Shown one piece after another: positions 5,979-13,392 of a DNA stretch of 14,591 nucleotides. Below the pieces are notes generated by a model. It did not search any database, had not been told where the DNA came from, and saw only the letters and a list, made by a program, of their open reading frames with translations. Source of the DNA: SVQP01 sp045606685 (GTDB lineage Bacteria; Bacillota; Clostridia; Oscillospirales; CAG-272); contig JAZUSJ010000211.1 of the NCBI GenBank assembly GCA_045606685.1, forward strand, positions 1 through 14,591, written 5' to 3'. The position numbers and the translations under genes are program-made. The number at the start of each line of letters is the position of its first letter. Positions within the stretch are counted from its first letter, which is position 1.

Positions 5979-8900
5979 ATGGCAACAAACCCGCAATTCA
6001 AAGTGTTACAACTGGCCAAGGACCTGGGACTCAAGAGCAAGGATATCGTGGACATCTGCGCCCAAAAGGGCATGGACGTCAAAACGCAAAAGGTGCTGGA
6101 GCCTGGCGAATTCGACCTTCTTTTTGACGCGCTTACCAAATCCCGTCAGGTGGAGAATATTGACGATTACTTAGATGGGGTGACCTATATTCCCTCCCGC
6201 ATTCCCAAAAAGGAAAAGCCCGAGGCAGTAGCATCCCGCGCAGCCCAAGAAAAGGCCGCAGAATCTGCAAAAGCAGAGGCTGCAAAAGCAGAAGCCGCAA
6301 AAGCAGAGGCTGCAAAAGCAGAGGCCGCAAAGGCAGAGGCTGCAAAGGCAGAGGCTGCTAAAGCAGCAGAGGCTGCTAAAGCGGCTGCGGAAAAGGCAGT
6401 TGCAGACAAAGCTGCTGCAGACAAAGCTGCTGCAGACAAAGCCGCTGCAGACAAAGCTGCTGCAGAAAAGGCAGCCGCAGATAAGGTTGCCGCAGAAAAG
6501 GCAGCTGCAAGAGCTGCAGCGATCGAAAGAGCCGCTGCGATCGAGGCAGCCGCAAGAGCTGCAGCCGATAAGCGCGCGCAGGCCGCAGAGCAAAGACGCC
6601 CTGCAGGTGCGCAAGGTCAGGAGCGCAGAGGGGCGAATGGCGCAGCGCAGGGACAGAATCAAAAAGGTGCGCAAGGCGCAGCGCAGGGACAGAATGACAG
6701 ATTCAACAGACCTGCACAGGGCCAGAACGACAGATTTGGTCGCGACGGTCAGGAGCGCAGAAATGCACCCGCGCAGGGACAGAACGACAGATTTAGCCGT
6801 GACGGTCAGGAGCGCAGAAATGCACCCGCACAGGGCCAGAACGACAGATTCAACCGCGACGGTCAGAATCAAAGACCTGCACCCCAGGGACAGGAGCGCG
6901 GCTTTGGTGACCGCGGCAGAGATAACGGCCGTCCGAACAACCAAAGACCGAATAACAATTACAACCAAAGAGGTGGAGATAAGGACGATTACGTCCCCTC
7001 CGCACCCAGAGAGAAATTCCAGGTACAGGCCATCGTGCGCGGCCAGACACCCAAGGGCGGTGACGGCCAGCATAAGAAGGGTGCTGTACGTGTCGTAGAC
7101 ACCAGAACCACCGAGGTCGACCTTTCCAAGTACGATGAAAAGCTGGATACCTTTGTCACCGAGAGCGACAGAGATCTTCGCAGCGGCAGCCAGCGCGGCG
7201 GCAAGAAGCAGCAGATCGGCAAGCCCGCGGGCAAGAACCAGAAGGGCGGCAAGAAGCAGCAGGCCATAGTCAAGCAGGTCGTTCGCGTGGAGATCCCCGA
7301 GGAGATTTCGGTTGGCGAGCTTGCAAGCCGACTCAAGGCAACTGCGGGCGAGGTCATCAAGAAGCTGGTGGGACTTGGCGTTATGGCCACCGTCAACCAG
7401 CTGATCGACTATGATACCGCTGCAATGGTCTGCGAGGAAATGGGCGCAGAGTACAGCCGCGAGGTGGTCGTGACCATTGAAGAAAAGCTGTTTGATCAGA
7501 CCGAGGATACCGAAGAAGAACTGCTGCCCAGAGCACCCGTTGTGTGCGTTATGGGACACGTTGACCACGGTAAGACCTCTATTCTGGACGCCATCCGTCA
7601 TGCAAACGTCACCGCAGGCGAGGCAGGCGGTATTACCCAGCACATCGGTGCGTACAGAGTCAAGATCAACGATCAGGATATTACCTTCCTGGATACCCCC
7701 GGCCACGAGGCGTTCACCGCTATGAGAGCGCGCGGCGCACAGGCAACGGATATTGCAATTCTCGTCGTAGCAGCCGACGACGGCATCATGCCGCAGACGG
7801 TTGAGGCGATCAACCATGCAAAGGCTGCAGGCATTGATATCGTGGTTGCCATCAACAAGATGGATAAGCCCACGGCTAACCCCGACGCGGTCAAGCAGGA
7901 GCTGACCAAGTACGATCTCGTTCCCGAGGAATGGGGCGGCGACGTGATCTGCGTTCCCGTTTCCGCGCTGACCAAGCAGGGCATCGACGATCTGCTTGAG
8001 AGCGTGCTGCTGGTTGCAGAGGTCAAGGAGCTCAAGGCCAACCCCGACCGCCGTGCAAAGGGTATCATCATCGAGTCCAGACTGGACAGAGGCCGCGGCC
8101 CTGTGGCAACCGTGCTGGTACAGAACGGTACGCTGCATGCAGGTGACGTTGTCATCGCAGGCACAGCCGTTGGCCGTGTCAGAGCCATGACCGACCATAC
8201 AGGCAGATCCGTTAAGGTGGCAGGACCCTCTGTTCCCGTTGAGATCACAGGTCTTGCAGAGGTTCCGCAGGCAGGCGACCAGTTTGCAGCCGTTGAGGAC
8301 GAAAAGATGGCAAGAGAGCTGGCAGAGCAGAGAAAGGCAGAGGCAAAGGAAGAGGTCTTCAAGGCCAACTCCAGAGCAAACCTCAACGACCTGTTCGCAC
8401 AGATCTCCGAGGGCGTCAAGGATCTCAATATCATCATCAAGGCAGACGTGGACGGCTCGGCAGAGGCAGTCAAGCAGTCGCTGCAGAAGCTGACCAACGA
8501 GGAAGTCAAGGTCAACATCATTCACACCGCAGTCGGCGGCATCAACGAGGGCGACGTCATGCTGGCAGCAGCGTCCAACGCCATCATCGTTTGCTTCAAC
8601 GTCCGTCCCGACAAGTCCGCACTGGACAGCGCAGAGCGTCAGAGCGTTGATATCCGCACCTACCGCATCATTTACGATTGCATCGAGGAGATCTCGGCAG
8701 CAATGAAGGGCATGCTTGCTCCGCAGTTCGTCGAGGTTCTGCAGGGACACGCACAGGTCAGACAGACCATTCACGTTCCAAACGTGGGCTTTATCGCAGG
8801 CTCTTACGTGCAGGACGGCAAGATCACCCGTCAGTCGCAGATCCGCGTAGTGCGTGACGGCATCGTGATCTTTGAGGATGAGATCGCATCGCTGCGCCGC

Positions 8901-9023
8901 TTCAAGGACGACGTCCGCGAGGTAGCTGCAGGCTATGAGTGCGGTATCGGCCTGAAGAAGTTCAACGATATCAGAACCGACGATATTCTGGAAGCGTTCG
9001 TCATGCAGGAAGTGGAAAGATAA
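5979..9023 (+). CDS. infB: Translation initiation factor IF-2 (long form)
   Basis: A 1014-residue GTPase that places initiator tRNA on the 30S subunit and promotes subunit joining. Order: a first IF2-N module (about 8-55), Ala/Lys/Glu repeats (about 80-200), a Gln/Asn/Arg/Gly-rich disordered region (about 200-340), a basic Gly/Lys-rich linker (about 395-430), a second IF2-N module (about 435-500), then the G domain. The G domain has G1 GHVDHGKT (526-533), GGITQHIGAY in switch I, G3 DTPGHE (572-577) and G4 NKMDK (626-630). Domains II to IV follow, with the C-terminal tRNA-binding domain complete. The conserved part is intact; the extra length over Bacillus IF-2 (about 716 aa) is all in the N-terminal half. 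AAGGAGG lies four bases before the ATG. It is the last gene of the operon, with the terminator 10 bases after the stop. Confidence 0.97.
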   Translation: MATNPQFKVLQLAKDLGLKSKDIVDICAQKGMDVKTQKVLEPGEFDLLFDALTKSRQVENIDDYLDGVTYIPSRIPKKEKPEAVASRAAQEKAAESAKAEAAKAEAAKAEAAKAEAAKAEAAKAEAAKAAEAAKAAAEKAVADKAAADKAAADKAAADKAAAEKAAADKVAAEKAAARAAAIERAAAIEAAARAAADKRAQAAEQRRPAGAQGQERRGANGAAQGQNQKGAQGAAQGQNDRFNRPAQGQNDRFGRDGQERRNAPAQGQNDRFSRDGQERRNAPAQGQNDRFNRDGQNQRPAPQGQERGFGDRGRDNGRPNNQRPNNNYNQRGGDKDDYVPSAPREKFQVQAIVRGQTPKGGDGQHKKGAVRVVDTRTTEVDLSKYDEKLDTFVTESDRDLRSGSQRGGKKQQIGKPAGKNQKGGKKQQAIVKQVVRVEIPEEISVGELASRLKATAGEVIKKLVGLGVMATVNQLIDYDTAAMVCEEMGAEYSREVVVTIEEKLFDQTEDTEEELLPRAPVVCVMGHVDHGKTSILDAIRHANVTAGEAGGITQHIGAYRVKINDQDITFLDTPGHEAFTAMRARGAQATDIAILVVAADDGIMPQTVEAINHAKAAGIDIVVAINKMDKPTANPDAVKQELTKYDLVPEEWGGDVICVPVSALTKQGIDDLLESVLLVAEVKELKANPDRRAKGIIIESRLDRGRGPVATVLVQNGTLHAGDVVIAGTAVGRVRAMTDHTGRSVKVAGPSVPVEITGLAEVPQAGDQFAAVEDEKMARELAEQRKAEAKEEVFKANSRANLNDLFAQISEGVKDLNIIIKADVDGSAEAVKQSLQKLTNEEVKVNIIHTAVGGINEGDVMLAAASNAIIVCFNVRPDKSALDSAERQSVDIRTYRIIYDCIEEISAAMKGMLAPQFVEVLQGHAQVRQTIHVPNVGFIAGSYVQDGKITRQSQIRVVRDGIVIFEDEIASLRRFKDDVREVAAGYECGIGLKKFNDIRTDDILEAFVMQEVER
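6273..6362 (+). repeat. 15-bp tandem repeat in infB encoding AEAAK, six copies
   Basis: Six consecutive 15-bp units encode AEAAK (residues 99-128). The units differ only at synonymous positions. Such E-A-A-A-K-like pentads favour a rigid, solvent-exposed alpha helix. Near-identical tandem copies are prone to slippage, so copy number may vary between strains. Confidence 0.9.
6381..6500 (+). repeat. 15-bp tandem repeat in infB encoding A-A-A-D/E-K, eight copies
   Basis: Eight 15-bp units encode pentads of the form AAADK or AAAEK (residues 135-174), with V replacing an A in two of them. This continues the helical block of the preceding repeat after an 18-base interruption encoding AAEAAK. Confidence 0.88.
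6714..6884 (+). repeat. 57-bp tandem repeat in infB, three copies
   Basis: Three 57-bp units start at 6714, 6771 and 6828. They encode AQGQNDRFGRDGQERRNAP and two close variants (residues 246-302); the third diverges at its end (NQRPAP). A partial unit (AQGQNDRFNRP) precedes them at 6681. The product is polar, Arg/Gln/Asn-rich and surely disordered. Confidence 0.9.
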
Positions 9024-9032
9024 AAAATCCGT

Positions 9033-9062
9033 AAAGGGGAGCTTCAATGCTCCCCTTTTTTA
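9033..9062 (+). terminator. Rho-independent terminator after infB
   Basis: A perfect stem AAGGGGAGC (9034-9042) with GCTCCCCTT (9049-9057), a 6-base loop, and a run of T at 9056-9061. It begins about ten bases after the infB stop and closes the rimP operon. Confidence 0.93.
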
Positions 9063-9072
9063 TGGGTATAAG

Positions 9073-9105
9073 AAAAAATGCAGGGGAGGATGGTATCCTC
9101 CCCTG
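9073..9105 (-). terminator. Rho-independent terminator of the 4Fe-4S/TlpA operon
   Basis: On the minus strand an 11-bp perfect stem, CAGGGGAGGAT (9105-9095) with ATCCTCCCCTG (9091-9081), a 3-base loop as drawn, then CATTTTTTCTT. It lies 18 bases past the stop of the minus-strand gene and faces the infB terminator, so the two operons converge with back-to-back terminators. Confidence 0.9.
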
Positions 9106-9123
9106 TGGAGATTGTTTTGCTGT

Positions 9124-10614
9124 TTAACGCTCCATCGCGTCCTCGACGGCAGCCACAAGCTCCTCGTGCGAGACGTCGCCCTCGAATTTGGCTGTGATGA
9201 TGCCGTCACCGTTGACCACAACGGTCATGGGATACGTGCCTGTGCCGCCAAGTGCGGTGTAATAATCGTTTGCGTCCAGACCGAACAGCATCTTGGTGTC
9301 CGGGAAATTTGCCGCGATGTACTCGTCCGCCTCTTCGCTTGTGTACACGGTATGCAGCGCGATCACAGTTGCTTTTCCCGCATATTGCTCTGCCACCGCG
9401 TCAAAATGCGGCAGCTCGGCCTTGCAAGGGCCGCACCATGTTCCCCAGAAGTTGATGACCGTCACCTTGCCCATGTTCTGCGAGAGCGTAAAGGTCTGCT
9501 CGGTCACACCGGTCTTGTCGATCAGGTTGACGGTTTGGTCGACGCATACGTTGCCGACCTCGTTGCCGTCCGGGATCTCGGGGGCTTTGTAAATGAAGTT
9601 GTAGTAGACGAGCGCACCCACAAGCAGGGCGGTCATCAGCACGCCTGCCACGATGCCCAGCACGCGGCGGCGCTTGGCGAATTTCTTTTGCGTGGCTTCG
9701 GGTGCGGGCTTGCCGTCGATCTCGTTGGGGGGCAGCACGAATTTCGAGCCCTTGTAGCGGATCGCGCCCGTCGGGCAGGAGGAGATGCACTCGCCGCAGC
9801 TGATGCATTCCATGTCGCCTACGTGGCGGATGTCCATTTTGCACTTGGCCCGGCACATGCCGCAATCGGTGCATTTGGGCTTGTCAAGCTTGATGCCGAC
9901 CAGAGAGATCTTATTAAACAGGCCGTAAAGTGCGCCCAAGGGGCAGAGAAAACGGCAGAAAAAGCGGTACATGAAGATGCTGCCGATCACGATGACCATC
10001 AGCACCACGAATTTCCACGTAAACAGCGGGCCGAGCATGGACAAAAGCTTTTCGTTTGCGCTGTTGGCGAGTAGTCCGATCGCGCCCTCCAGCGTTCCCG
10101 CAGGGCAGATGTATTTGCAAAAAGCGGGCAGAGGGAAGTCGCGAAATGCATAAATTAAGGGCAGGATAATTGTGAAAAGTGCCAAAATTACATATTTTAA
10201 GTAAGAAAATACGCGAGTGACGGAACTTTTTTTGATTTTTGGCGTCTTTATTTTATGGAGCAACTCTTGAATCAGGCCGAACGGACACAAAAATCCGCAG
10301 ATCCAACGGCCAAACAGGATGCCGTACAGGACGATGATGCCAAACACGTAGTAAGGCACGCGCTTTTGTGAGGATGCCAGCGCATTCTGCAAGGCACCCA
10401 AGGGACAGGCACCCGATGCACCGGGGCAGGAATAACAGTTCAAGCCGGGTGCGCATGCGTTTTTCATGGGGCCCTGATAGATCTGGCCTGTCACAAAGCC
10501 CTTGATGTTGGCGTTGGTCAAAAGGGCGGCGTAAAGCTGGATCAGCCTGCGCTTGGTGGGCTTGAGAGATGCGAGCTTACCTGCGGCTTTTGCAATAAAA
10601 TTCTTGTCCTTCAT
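9124..10614 (-). CDS. Polytopic 4Fe-4S protein fused to a TlpA-like thioredoxin domain
   Basis: A 496-residue redox fusion. The N-terminal part is a NapH/YccM-like membrane domain with cysteine motifs CYSCPGASGACP (60-71), CGFLCP (106-111), CKYICP (166-171) and CRFLCP (220-225). Next come two ferredoxin-type 4Fe-4S motifs (Cys 248, 251, 254, 258 and 270, 273, 276, 280), a strongly basic stretch (KKFAKRRR, 310-317), a last membrane segment (about 318-340) and a thioredoxin-fold domain with WGTWCGPC (390-397). By the positive-inside rule the ferredoxin part is cytoplasmic and the thioredoxin part outside. This suggests electrons passed from cytoplasmic iron-sulfur clusters to extracytoplasmic thiols; donor and target are unknown. 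GGGGTGA lies before the ATG, and only four bases separate it from the upstream gene's stop. Confidence 0.9.
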   Translation of the reverse strand: MKDKNFIAKAAGKLASLKPTKRRLIQLYAALLTNANIKGFVTGQIYQGPMKNACAPGLNCYSCPGASGACPLGALQNALASSQKRVPYYVFGIIVLYGILFGRWICGFLCPFGLIQELLHKIKTPKIKKSSVTRVFSYLKYVILALFTIILPLIYAFRDFPLPAFCKYICPAGTLEGAIGLLANSANEKLLSMLGPLFTWKFVVLMVIVIGSIFMYRFFCRFLCPLGALYGLFNKISLVGIKLDKPKCTDCGMCRAKCKMDIRHVGDMECISCGECISSCPTGAIRYKGSKFVLPPNEIDGKPAPEATQKKFAKRRRVLGIVAGVLMTALLVGALVYYNFIYKAPEIPDGNEVGNVCVDQTVNLIDKTGVTEQTFTLSQNMGKVTVINFWGTWCGPCKAELPHFDAVAEQYAGKATVIALHTVYTSEEADEYIAANFPDTKMLFGLDANDYYTALGGTGTYPMTVVVNGDGIITAKFEGDVSHEELVAAVEDAMER

Positions 10615-10618
10615 GCGC

Positions 10619-11416
10619 TCACCCCAATCCTATGCACTCGGTGCAGATTCTGATCGCCTTTTGTAAAACGTCGTTCATGCCGCCGTTGAAAATGCCCAGA
10701 ACGATCATCAGCACGGCTGCGGCGATCAGTGCTGCACGTGCGACAATAATTGCGTAAGAGGGCAGCTCCTTCTTTTGCATTCCCTCCGGCTTTTTCTCAG
10801 CGGGAGGTGCGGGGAGGAGCATGATGGACTTGGCGTAGAGAATGGCCTTTTCGCAGCTGGCATTTGCCATCAGTCTGGCAAACAGGCAGTAAAGGAGTGC
10901 GATGGCCGCAAAGCCCAGCGAGGGCAGCACAGCGCGGATGACCTGTGCATTCAGCTGCGCATCGATCGATGTGAAATTATCAAGATTATGCAAGTAAATC
11001 AAGGGGTAAATTGAACAAAGCAGGCAGACGGCCACCGATGTGATGCGGATGGATTTGATGAGTCTTTCCTGCTTGACCAGCGGCAAAAGCAGCTCTTCGG
11101 AATACTGCTTGCGTGCCAATCTTGCCTTGATCTTTGCAAGTCGCAGCTCGGGGAAAATGATGCCCTTCTGCTTTTTGGCGGGCGCAGGGAACAGCACGCT
11201 CCAAACGCCTGCAAAGATGGCAGCGGCTGCGAAAGACCAGACGAATATTGCGACAACCGACCACGCCTTAGCAATGCTTTCGGGCGTAAACGGGCGGTCT
11301 GCGCTTTGATTGATGCGCACGCAGGCAACCGCCAGGGATACGGCGCAAAGCACTGCGAGAGTGGCCAAGACGATGCCGGTCACCAAGCGCACGGTTGAAA
11401 TGGTTTTTTGGGACAT
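10619..11416 (-). CDS. Multi-pass membrane protein with C-terminal CD1871A-like CTEC motif
   Basis: A 265-residue membrane protein with four or five hydrophobic segments (about 8-31, 45-75, 125-143, 155-172, 220-242). The body is not recognised. The C-terminal 24 residues, a membrane segment then NGGMNDVLQKAIRICTECIGLG, closely resemble small CxxC peptides that I recall annotated as the CD1871A family in Clostridia, usually stand-alone and near 4Fe-4S/TlpA proteins. Here Cys-258 and Cys-261 form the only C-x-x-C. Basic residues before the last segment (EKKPEGMQKK) predict that the CTEC end faces outside, beside the TlpA domain of the next gene. The start at 11416 has GAGG eight bases upstream and a promoter beyond; a longer frame to 11503 would run through that promoter. 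The stop lies four bases from the next ATG, so the two genes form an operon. Confidence 0.75.
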   Translation of the reverse strand: MSQKTISTVRLVTGIVLATLAVLCAVSLAVACVRINQSADRPFTPESIAKAWSVVAIFVWSFAAAAIFAGVWSVLFPAPAKKQKGIIFPELRLAKIKARLARKQYSEELLLPLVKQERLIKSIRITSVAVCLLCSIYPLIYLHNLDNFTSIDAQLNAQVIRAVLPSLGFAAIALLYCLFARLMANASCEKAILYAKSIMLLPAPPAEKKPEGMQKKELPSYAIIVARAALIAAAVLMIVLGIFNGGMNDVLQKAIRICTECIGLG

Positions 11417-11450
11417 GTGAAAAACCTCGTTTCCAAAATCTCTTGCTTTC

Positions 11451-11479
11451 ATTATAGCAAAAAAAAGCATCCGAGTCAA
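11451..11479 (-). promoter_or_regulatory. Sigma-A promoter of the CTEC/4Fe-4S-TlpA operon
   Basis: On the minus strand, -35 TTGACT (11479-11474) and a perfect -10 TATAAT (11456-11451) have a 17-base spacer that contains eight T in a row and ends in TGC (extended -10). The predicted start is near 11444, about 28 bases before the ATG. Confidence 0.87.
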
Positions 11480-11516
11480 GGGCGTTGAAAAATTCCGTTG
11501 CATAATTCACAAAAGA

Positions 11517-11542
11517 GGCAAGGGGGATTTGTCCACCTCGCC
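11517..11542. other. Imperfect inverted repeat between divergent promoters
   Basis: GGCAAGGGGGA (11517-11527) and TCCACCTCGCC (11532-11542) pair at 9 of 11 positions around a 4-base loop. It sits between the divergent promoters at 11451-11479 and 11571-11599, upstream of both -35 boxes. It could be an operator or chance; no T run follows on the plus strand. Confidence 0.4.
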
Positions 11543-11553
11543 AAAAATTGCGT

Positions 11554-11589
11554 CGCGCGCGCGTACTTTATTGACTTAAAGAGCGCGCG
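11554..11589. promoter_or_regulatory. CG-rich palindrome centred on the -35 box: candidate operator
   Basis: An imperfect palindrome. The outer arms are CGCGCGC (within 11554-11563) and GCGCGCG (11583-11589); the inner arms are CTTTA (11566-11570) and TAAAG (11577-11581). The centre, TTGACT, is exactly the -35 box of the next promoter. The arms differ by a small bulge (GTA against A). A dimeric repressor bound here would block RNA polymerase. Confidence 0.5.
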
Positions 11590-11599
11590 GTGGTATAAT
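11571..11599 (+). promoter_or_regulatory. Sigma-A promoter of the zinc-ribbon/AAA+ operon
   Basis: The -35 is TTGACT (11571-11576) and the -10 a perfect TATAAT (11594-11599), with a 17-base spacer ending in TGG (extended -10). The spacer is unusually C/G-rich (GCGCGCGG). The predicted start is near 11606, about 47 bases before the start codon at 11653. Confidence 0.87.
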
Positions 11600-11652
11600 A
11601 TAAGTTAACTATACGCTTGTAGAAGAAATATTTCCGAAAGGAATCTGATGAT

Positions 11653-13359
11653 ATGACGATTTGCAGAAAATGCGGAACAAGTAATAAGGACGAGCAGAAG
11701 TTCTGCTCCTTTTGTCACGAGCTGCTCATAGAGGATCCCGAGGAGCTGGCCAAGCGCGAGAAGGAAGCCAAAAAGAAAGCGCAAAAGGCTGAAAAAAAGC
11801 AAAAAAGAAAGCTTTGGCGCTGGAAAAATGCGCTGCTTTTGCTGATTCCGATCGGCATATTGGACTTGCTTGACGTTTTGCTGTGTCTGGATCTTTTGTT
11901 CCTTGGCATCGGCCAGGCGATCGGCTCGCTGATCGGTGACGTTTTTGCCTCGTTCTTGGGCTACACCACCGAGATCTTCGGCAACCTTGTGTATACCTCG
12001 CAGCTGATCACGTACGTTATGCGTGCCTTGGAGATCCTGGGTGCTGCGGGCTTGCTTGTGATTGCATGCGTGCTGAGCGTGATCATGATCGTATATATGG
12101 TCAAGTGGCACAAGTATAAGAAGAATCCCGTTGCTGACGTACAGGCTGCGGTACAGGAGCCCGAGCAGCAGAGCGCGGAGCAGATGTCCGAAACCGCACG
12201 CAGAGAAGAGGAGATCACGGCCGCGATGGGAGAGGATTTTGTTTCCTACGCGTCTTTGGCAGAGATGGATGCAAACCGCGCGGAATACAGCATGCCCACA
12301 CCGGCTAAGCAGACCGATTGCAAAACGCTGTATGCCGCGCTGCAATCGCAGCTTTGGGAATACGATGCGGACAGCGTGCGCCGTATCCTGTCCGCCATGT
12401 CCTGCTCGCGCCTGCTTTTGTGCAGCGCGGGGGCGATGGACAGCGCGGGTGTGTTTGATAATCTTTCCCGTGCCTTCGGTACAAAGGCCGAGGTGCTGAC
12501 AAAGGAAACTATGATTGGTGCAAATGCCGGCGCAACCGAAGGCTCCGAAGCAGAGATCGCACACGCGCTGCCCGGCCTTGCAGGACTTTTGATGGTGCGC
12601 GGTGCGCAGGGCGAGGGCATGGAGCATAGCGCCTTTGCCAAGGCATTGTACGCGGCAAGACTTTGTCCGCAGAATATTTGTCTGGCAGGGATCAAGGATG
12701 TCGGTGCCGCCGAGCTTGGCGAGCGTTTGGCTTCTCTTGCATCGTATTTCAGATTGCCCGACGGCGGCACGGCGCTGTATCTTGGCAAGCCTGCTGCAGC
12801 AGCACAGCCCGAGGGGATTACGGACGGCAAAATGCTGATTTCCTCCAACGTATGGATGATCAACGTCCTGCCCGAATTCGATCGCGCATCTGCCATCGGC
12901 AGCGGCATGGGCGAATATTGTGCTGCTTTGTATCTGCGCAATTCTCAAAACGTTTTTCCGCCCGAGGACGCACAACAGGCGCAGGAGCTGCCCGGCGTGA
13001 CCGCATGGGAGAATGCGGTGGCCGCAGCGGAAAAGGAATTTTACGTATCCGAGGAGCTGTGGCGCGTGCTGGATACGCTTGAGGAGCAAATGCATGCTTT
13101 GTGCGGCATCCGCTTCTCCAACCGCACGCTGCGTATGCTGGAAAAGTACACGTCTGTATATATGGCTTGCGGCGGCAAGATGGGTGAGGCGTTTGATAAC
13201 GGCTTTGCGGCCGTTTTGGTGCCTGCTTATGCAGAGCAGCTGCAAAAGCTTGCCAAAAGAGAGGATGGCGAGGTGCTGTCTGCGCTACTGGAGCGCACGG
13301 TAGGACGCGACCGTCTGCCCGTTACCATGGAGGCGCTTTCCTCTATGGGCTTGATATAA
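11653..13359 (+). CDS. Zinc-ribbon membrane protein with a degenerate AAA+-like C-terminal domain
   Basis: A 568-residue protein with no name I recognise. A zinc ribbon (C4-x2-C7 and C18-x2-C21) leads into a Lys/Glu-rich, coiled-coil-like stretch (about 29-53), hydrophobic segments (about 59-104 and 124-150) and a charged linker (about 160-215). Residues about 225-568 align collinearly with the AAA+ ATPase encoded next: YDADSVRRILSAMSCS (237-252) against YDIADIRRFISNLGVS, the RLPD after the Walker B position, SNVWM (398-402) against PNMWF, and the YTSVYMACGG end (499-508) against YIPVYLACGG. Walker A is replaced (SAGAMDSAGV), Walker B reads GIKDVG, the sensor-1 Asn is missing and the likely Arg finger is Tyr-422. 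ATP hydrolysis is therefore not expected. AAAGGA lies ten bases before the ATG. It is first in the operon, 33 bases before the ATPase gene. Confidence 0.85.
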   Translation: MTICRKCGTSNKDEQKFCSFCHELLIEDPEELAKREKEAKKKAQKAEKKQKRKLWRWKNALLLLIPIGILDLLDVLLCLDLLFLGIGQAIGSLIGDVFASFLGYTTEIFGNLVYTSQLITYVMRALEILGAAGLLVIACVLSVIMIVYMVKWHKYKKNPVADVQAAVQEPEQQSAEQMSETARREEEITAAMGEDFVSYASLAEMDANRAEYSMPTPAKQTDCKTLYAALQSQLWEYDADSVRRILSAMSCSRLLLCSAGAMDSAGVFDNLSRAFGTKAEVLTKETMIGANAGATEGSEAEIAHALPGLAGLLMVRGAQGEGMEHSAFAKALYAARLCPQNICLAGIKDVGAAELGERLASLASYFRLPDGGTALYLGKPAAAAQPEGITDGKMLISSNVWMINVLPEFDRASAIGSGMGEYCAALYLRNSQNVFPPEDAQQAQELPGVTAWENAVAAAEKEFYVSEELWRVLDTLEEQMHALCGIRFSNRTLRMLEKYTSVYMACGGKMGEAFDNGFAAVLVPAYAEQLQKLAKREDGEVLSALLERTVGRDRLPVTMEALSSMGLI

Positions 13360-13392
13360 GCTTGCAAACTTGTAAAGAGGAGTGAGTTGACC

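Noticed and set aside
6273..6884. Repeats considered as a CRISPR array or mobile-element footprint
   Set aside because: The units are tandem, in multiples of three, in frame within infB and without spacers; they are protein-coding repeats.
6171..9047. 958-codon open frame on the minus strand opposite infB
   Set aside because: It mirrors infB in a GC-biased, stop-poor antisense frame. Its Cys/Leu-rich low-complexity product mirrors the Ala/Lys repeats, and it has no ribosome binding site or promoter.
11605..13245. 546-codon minus-strand frame opposite the zinc-ribbon gene
   Set aside because: It is rich in His, Cys and Arg as expected for antisense of a coding gene. The plus-strand frame has a promoter, a ribosome binding site, a zinc ribbon and homology to its neighbour.
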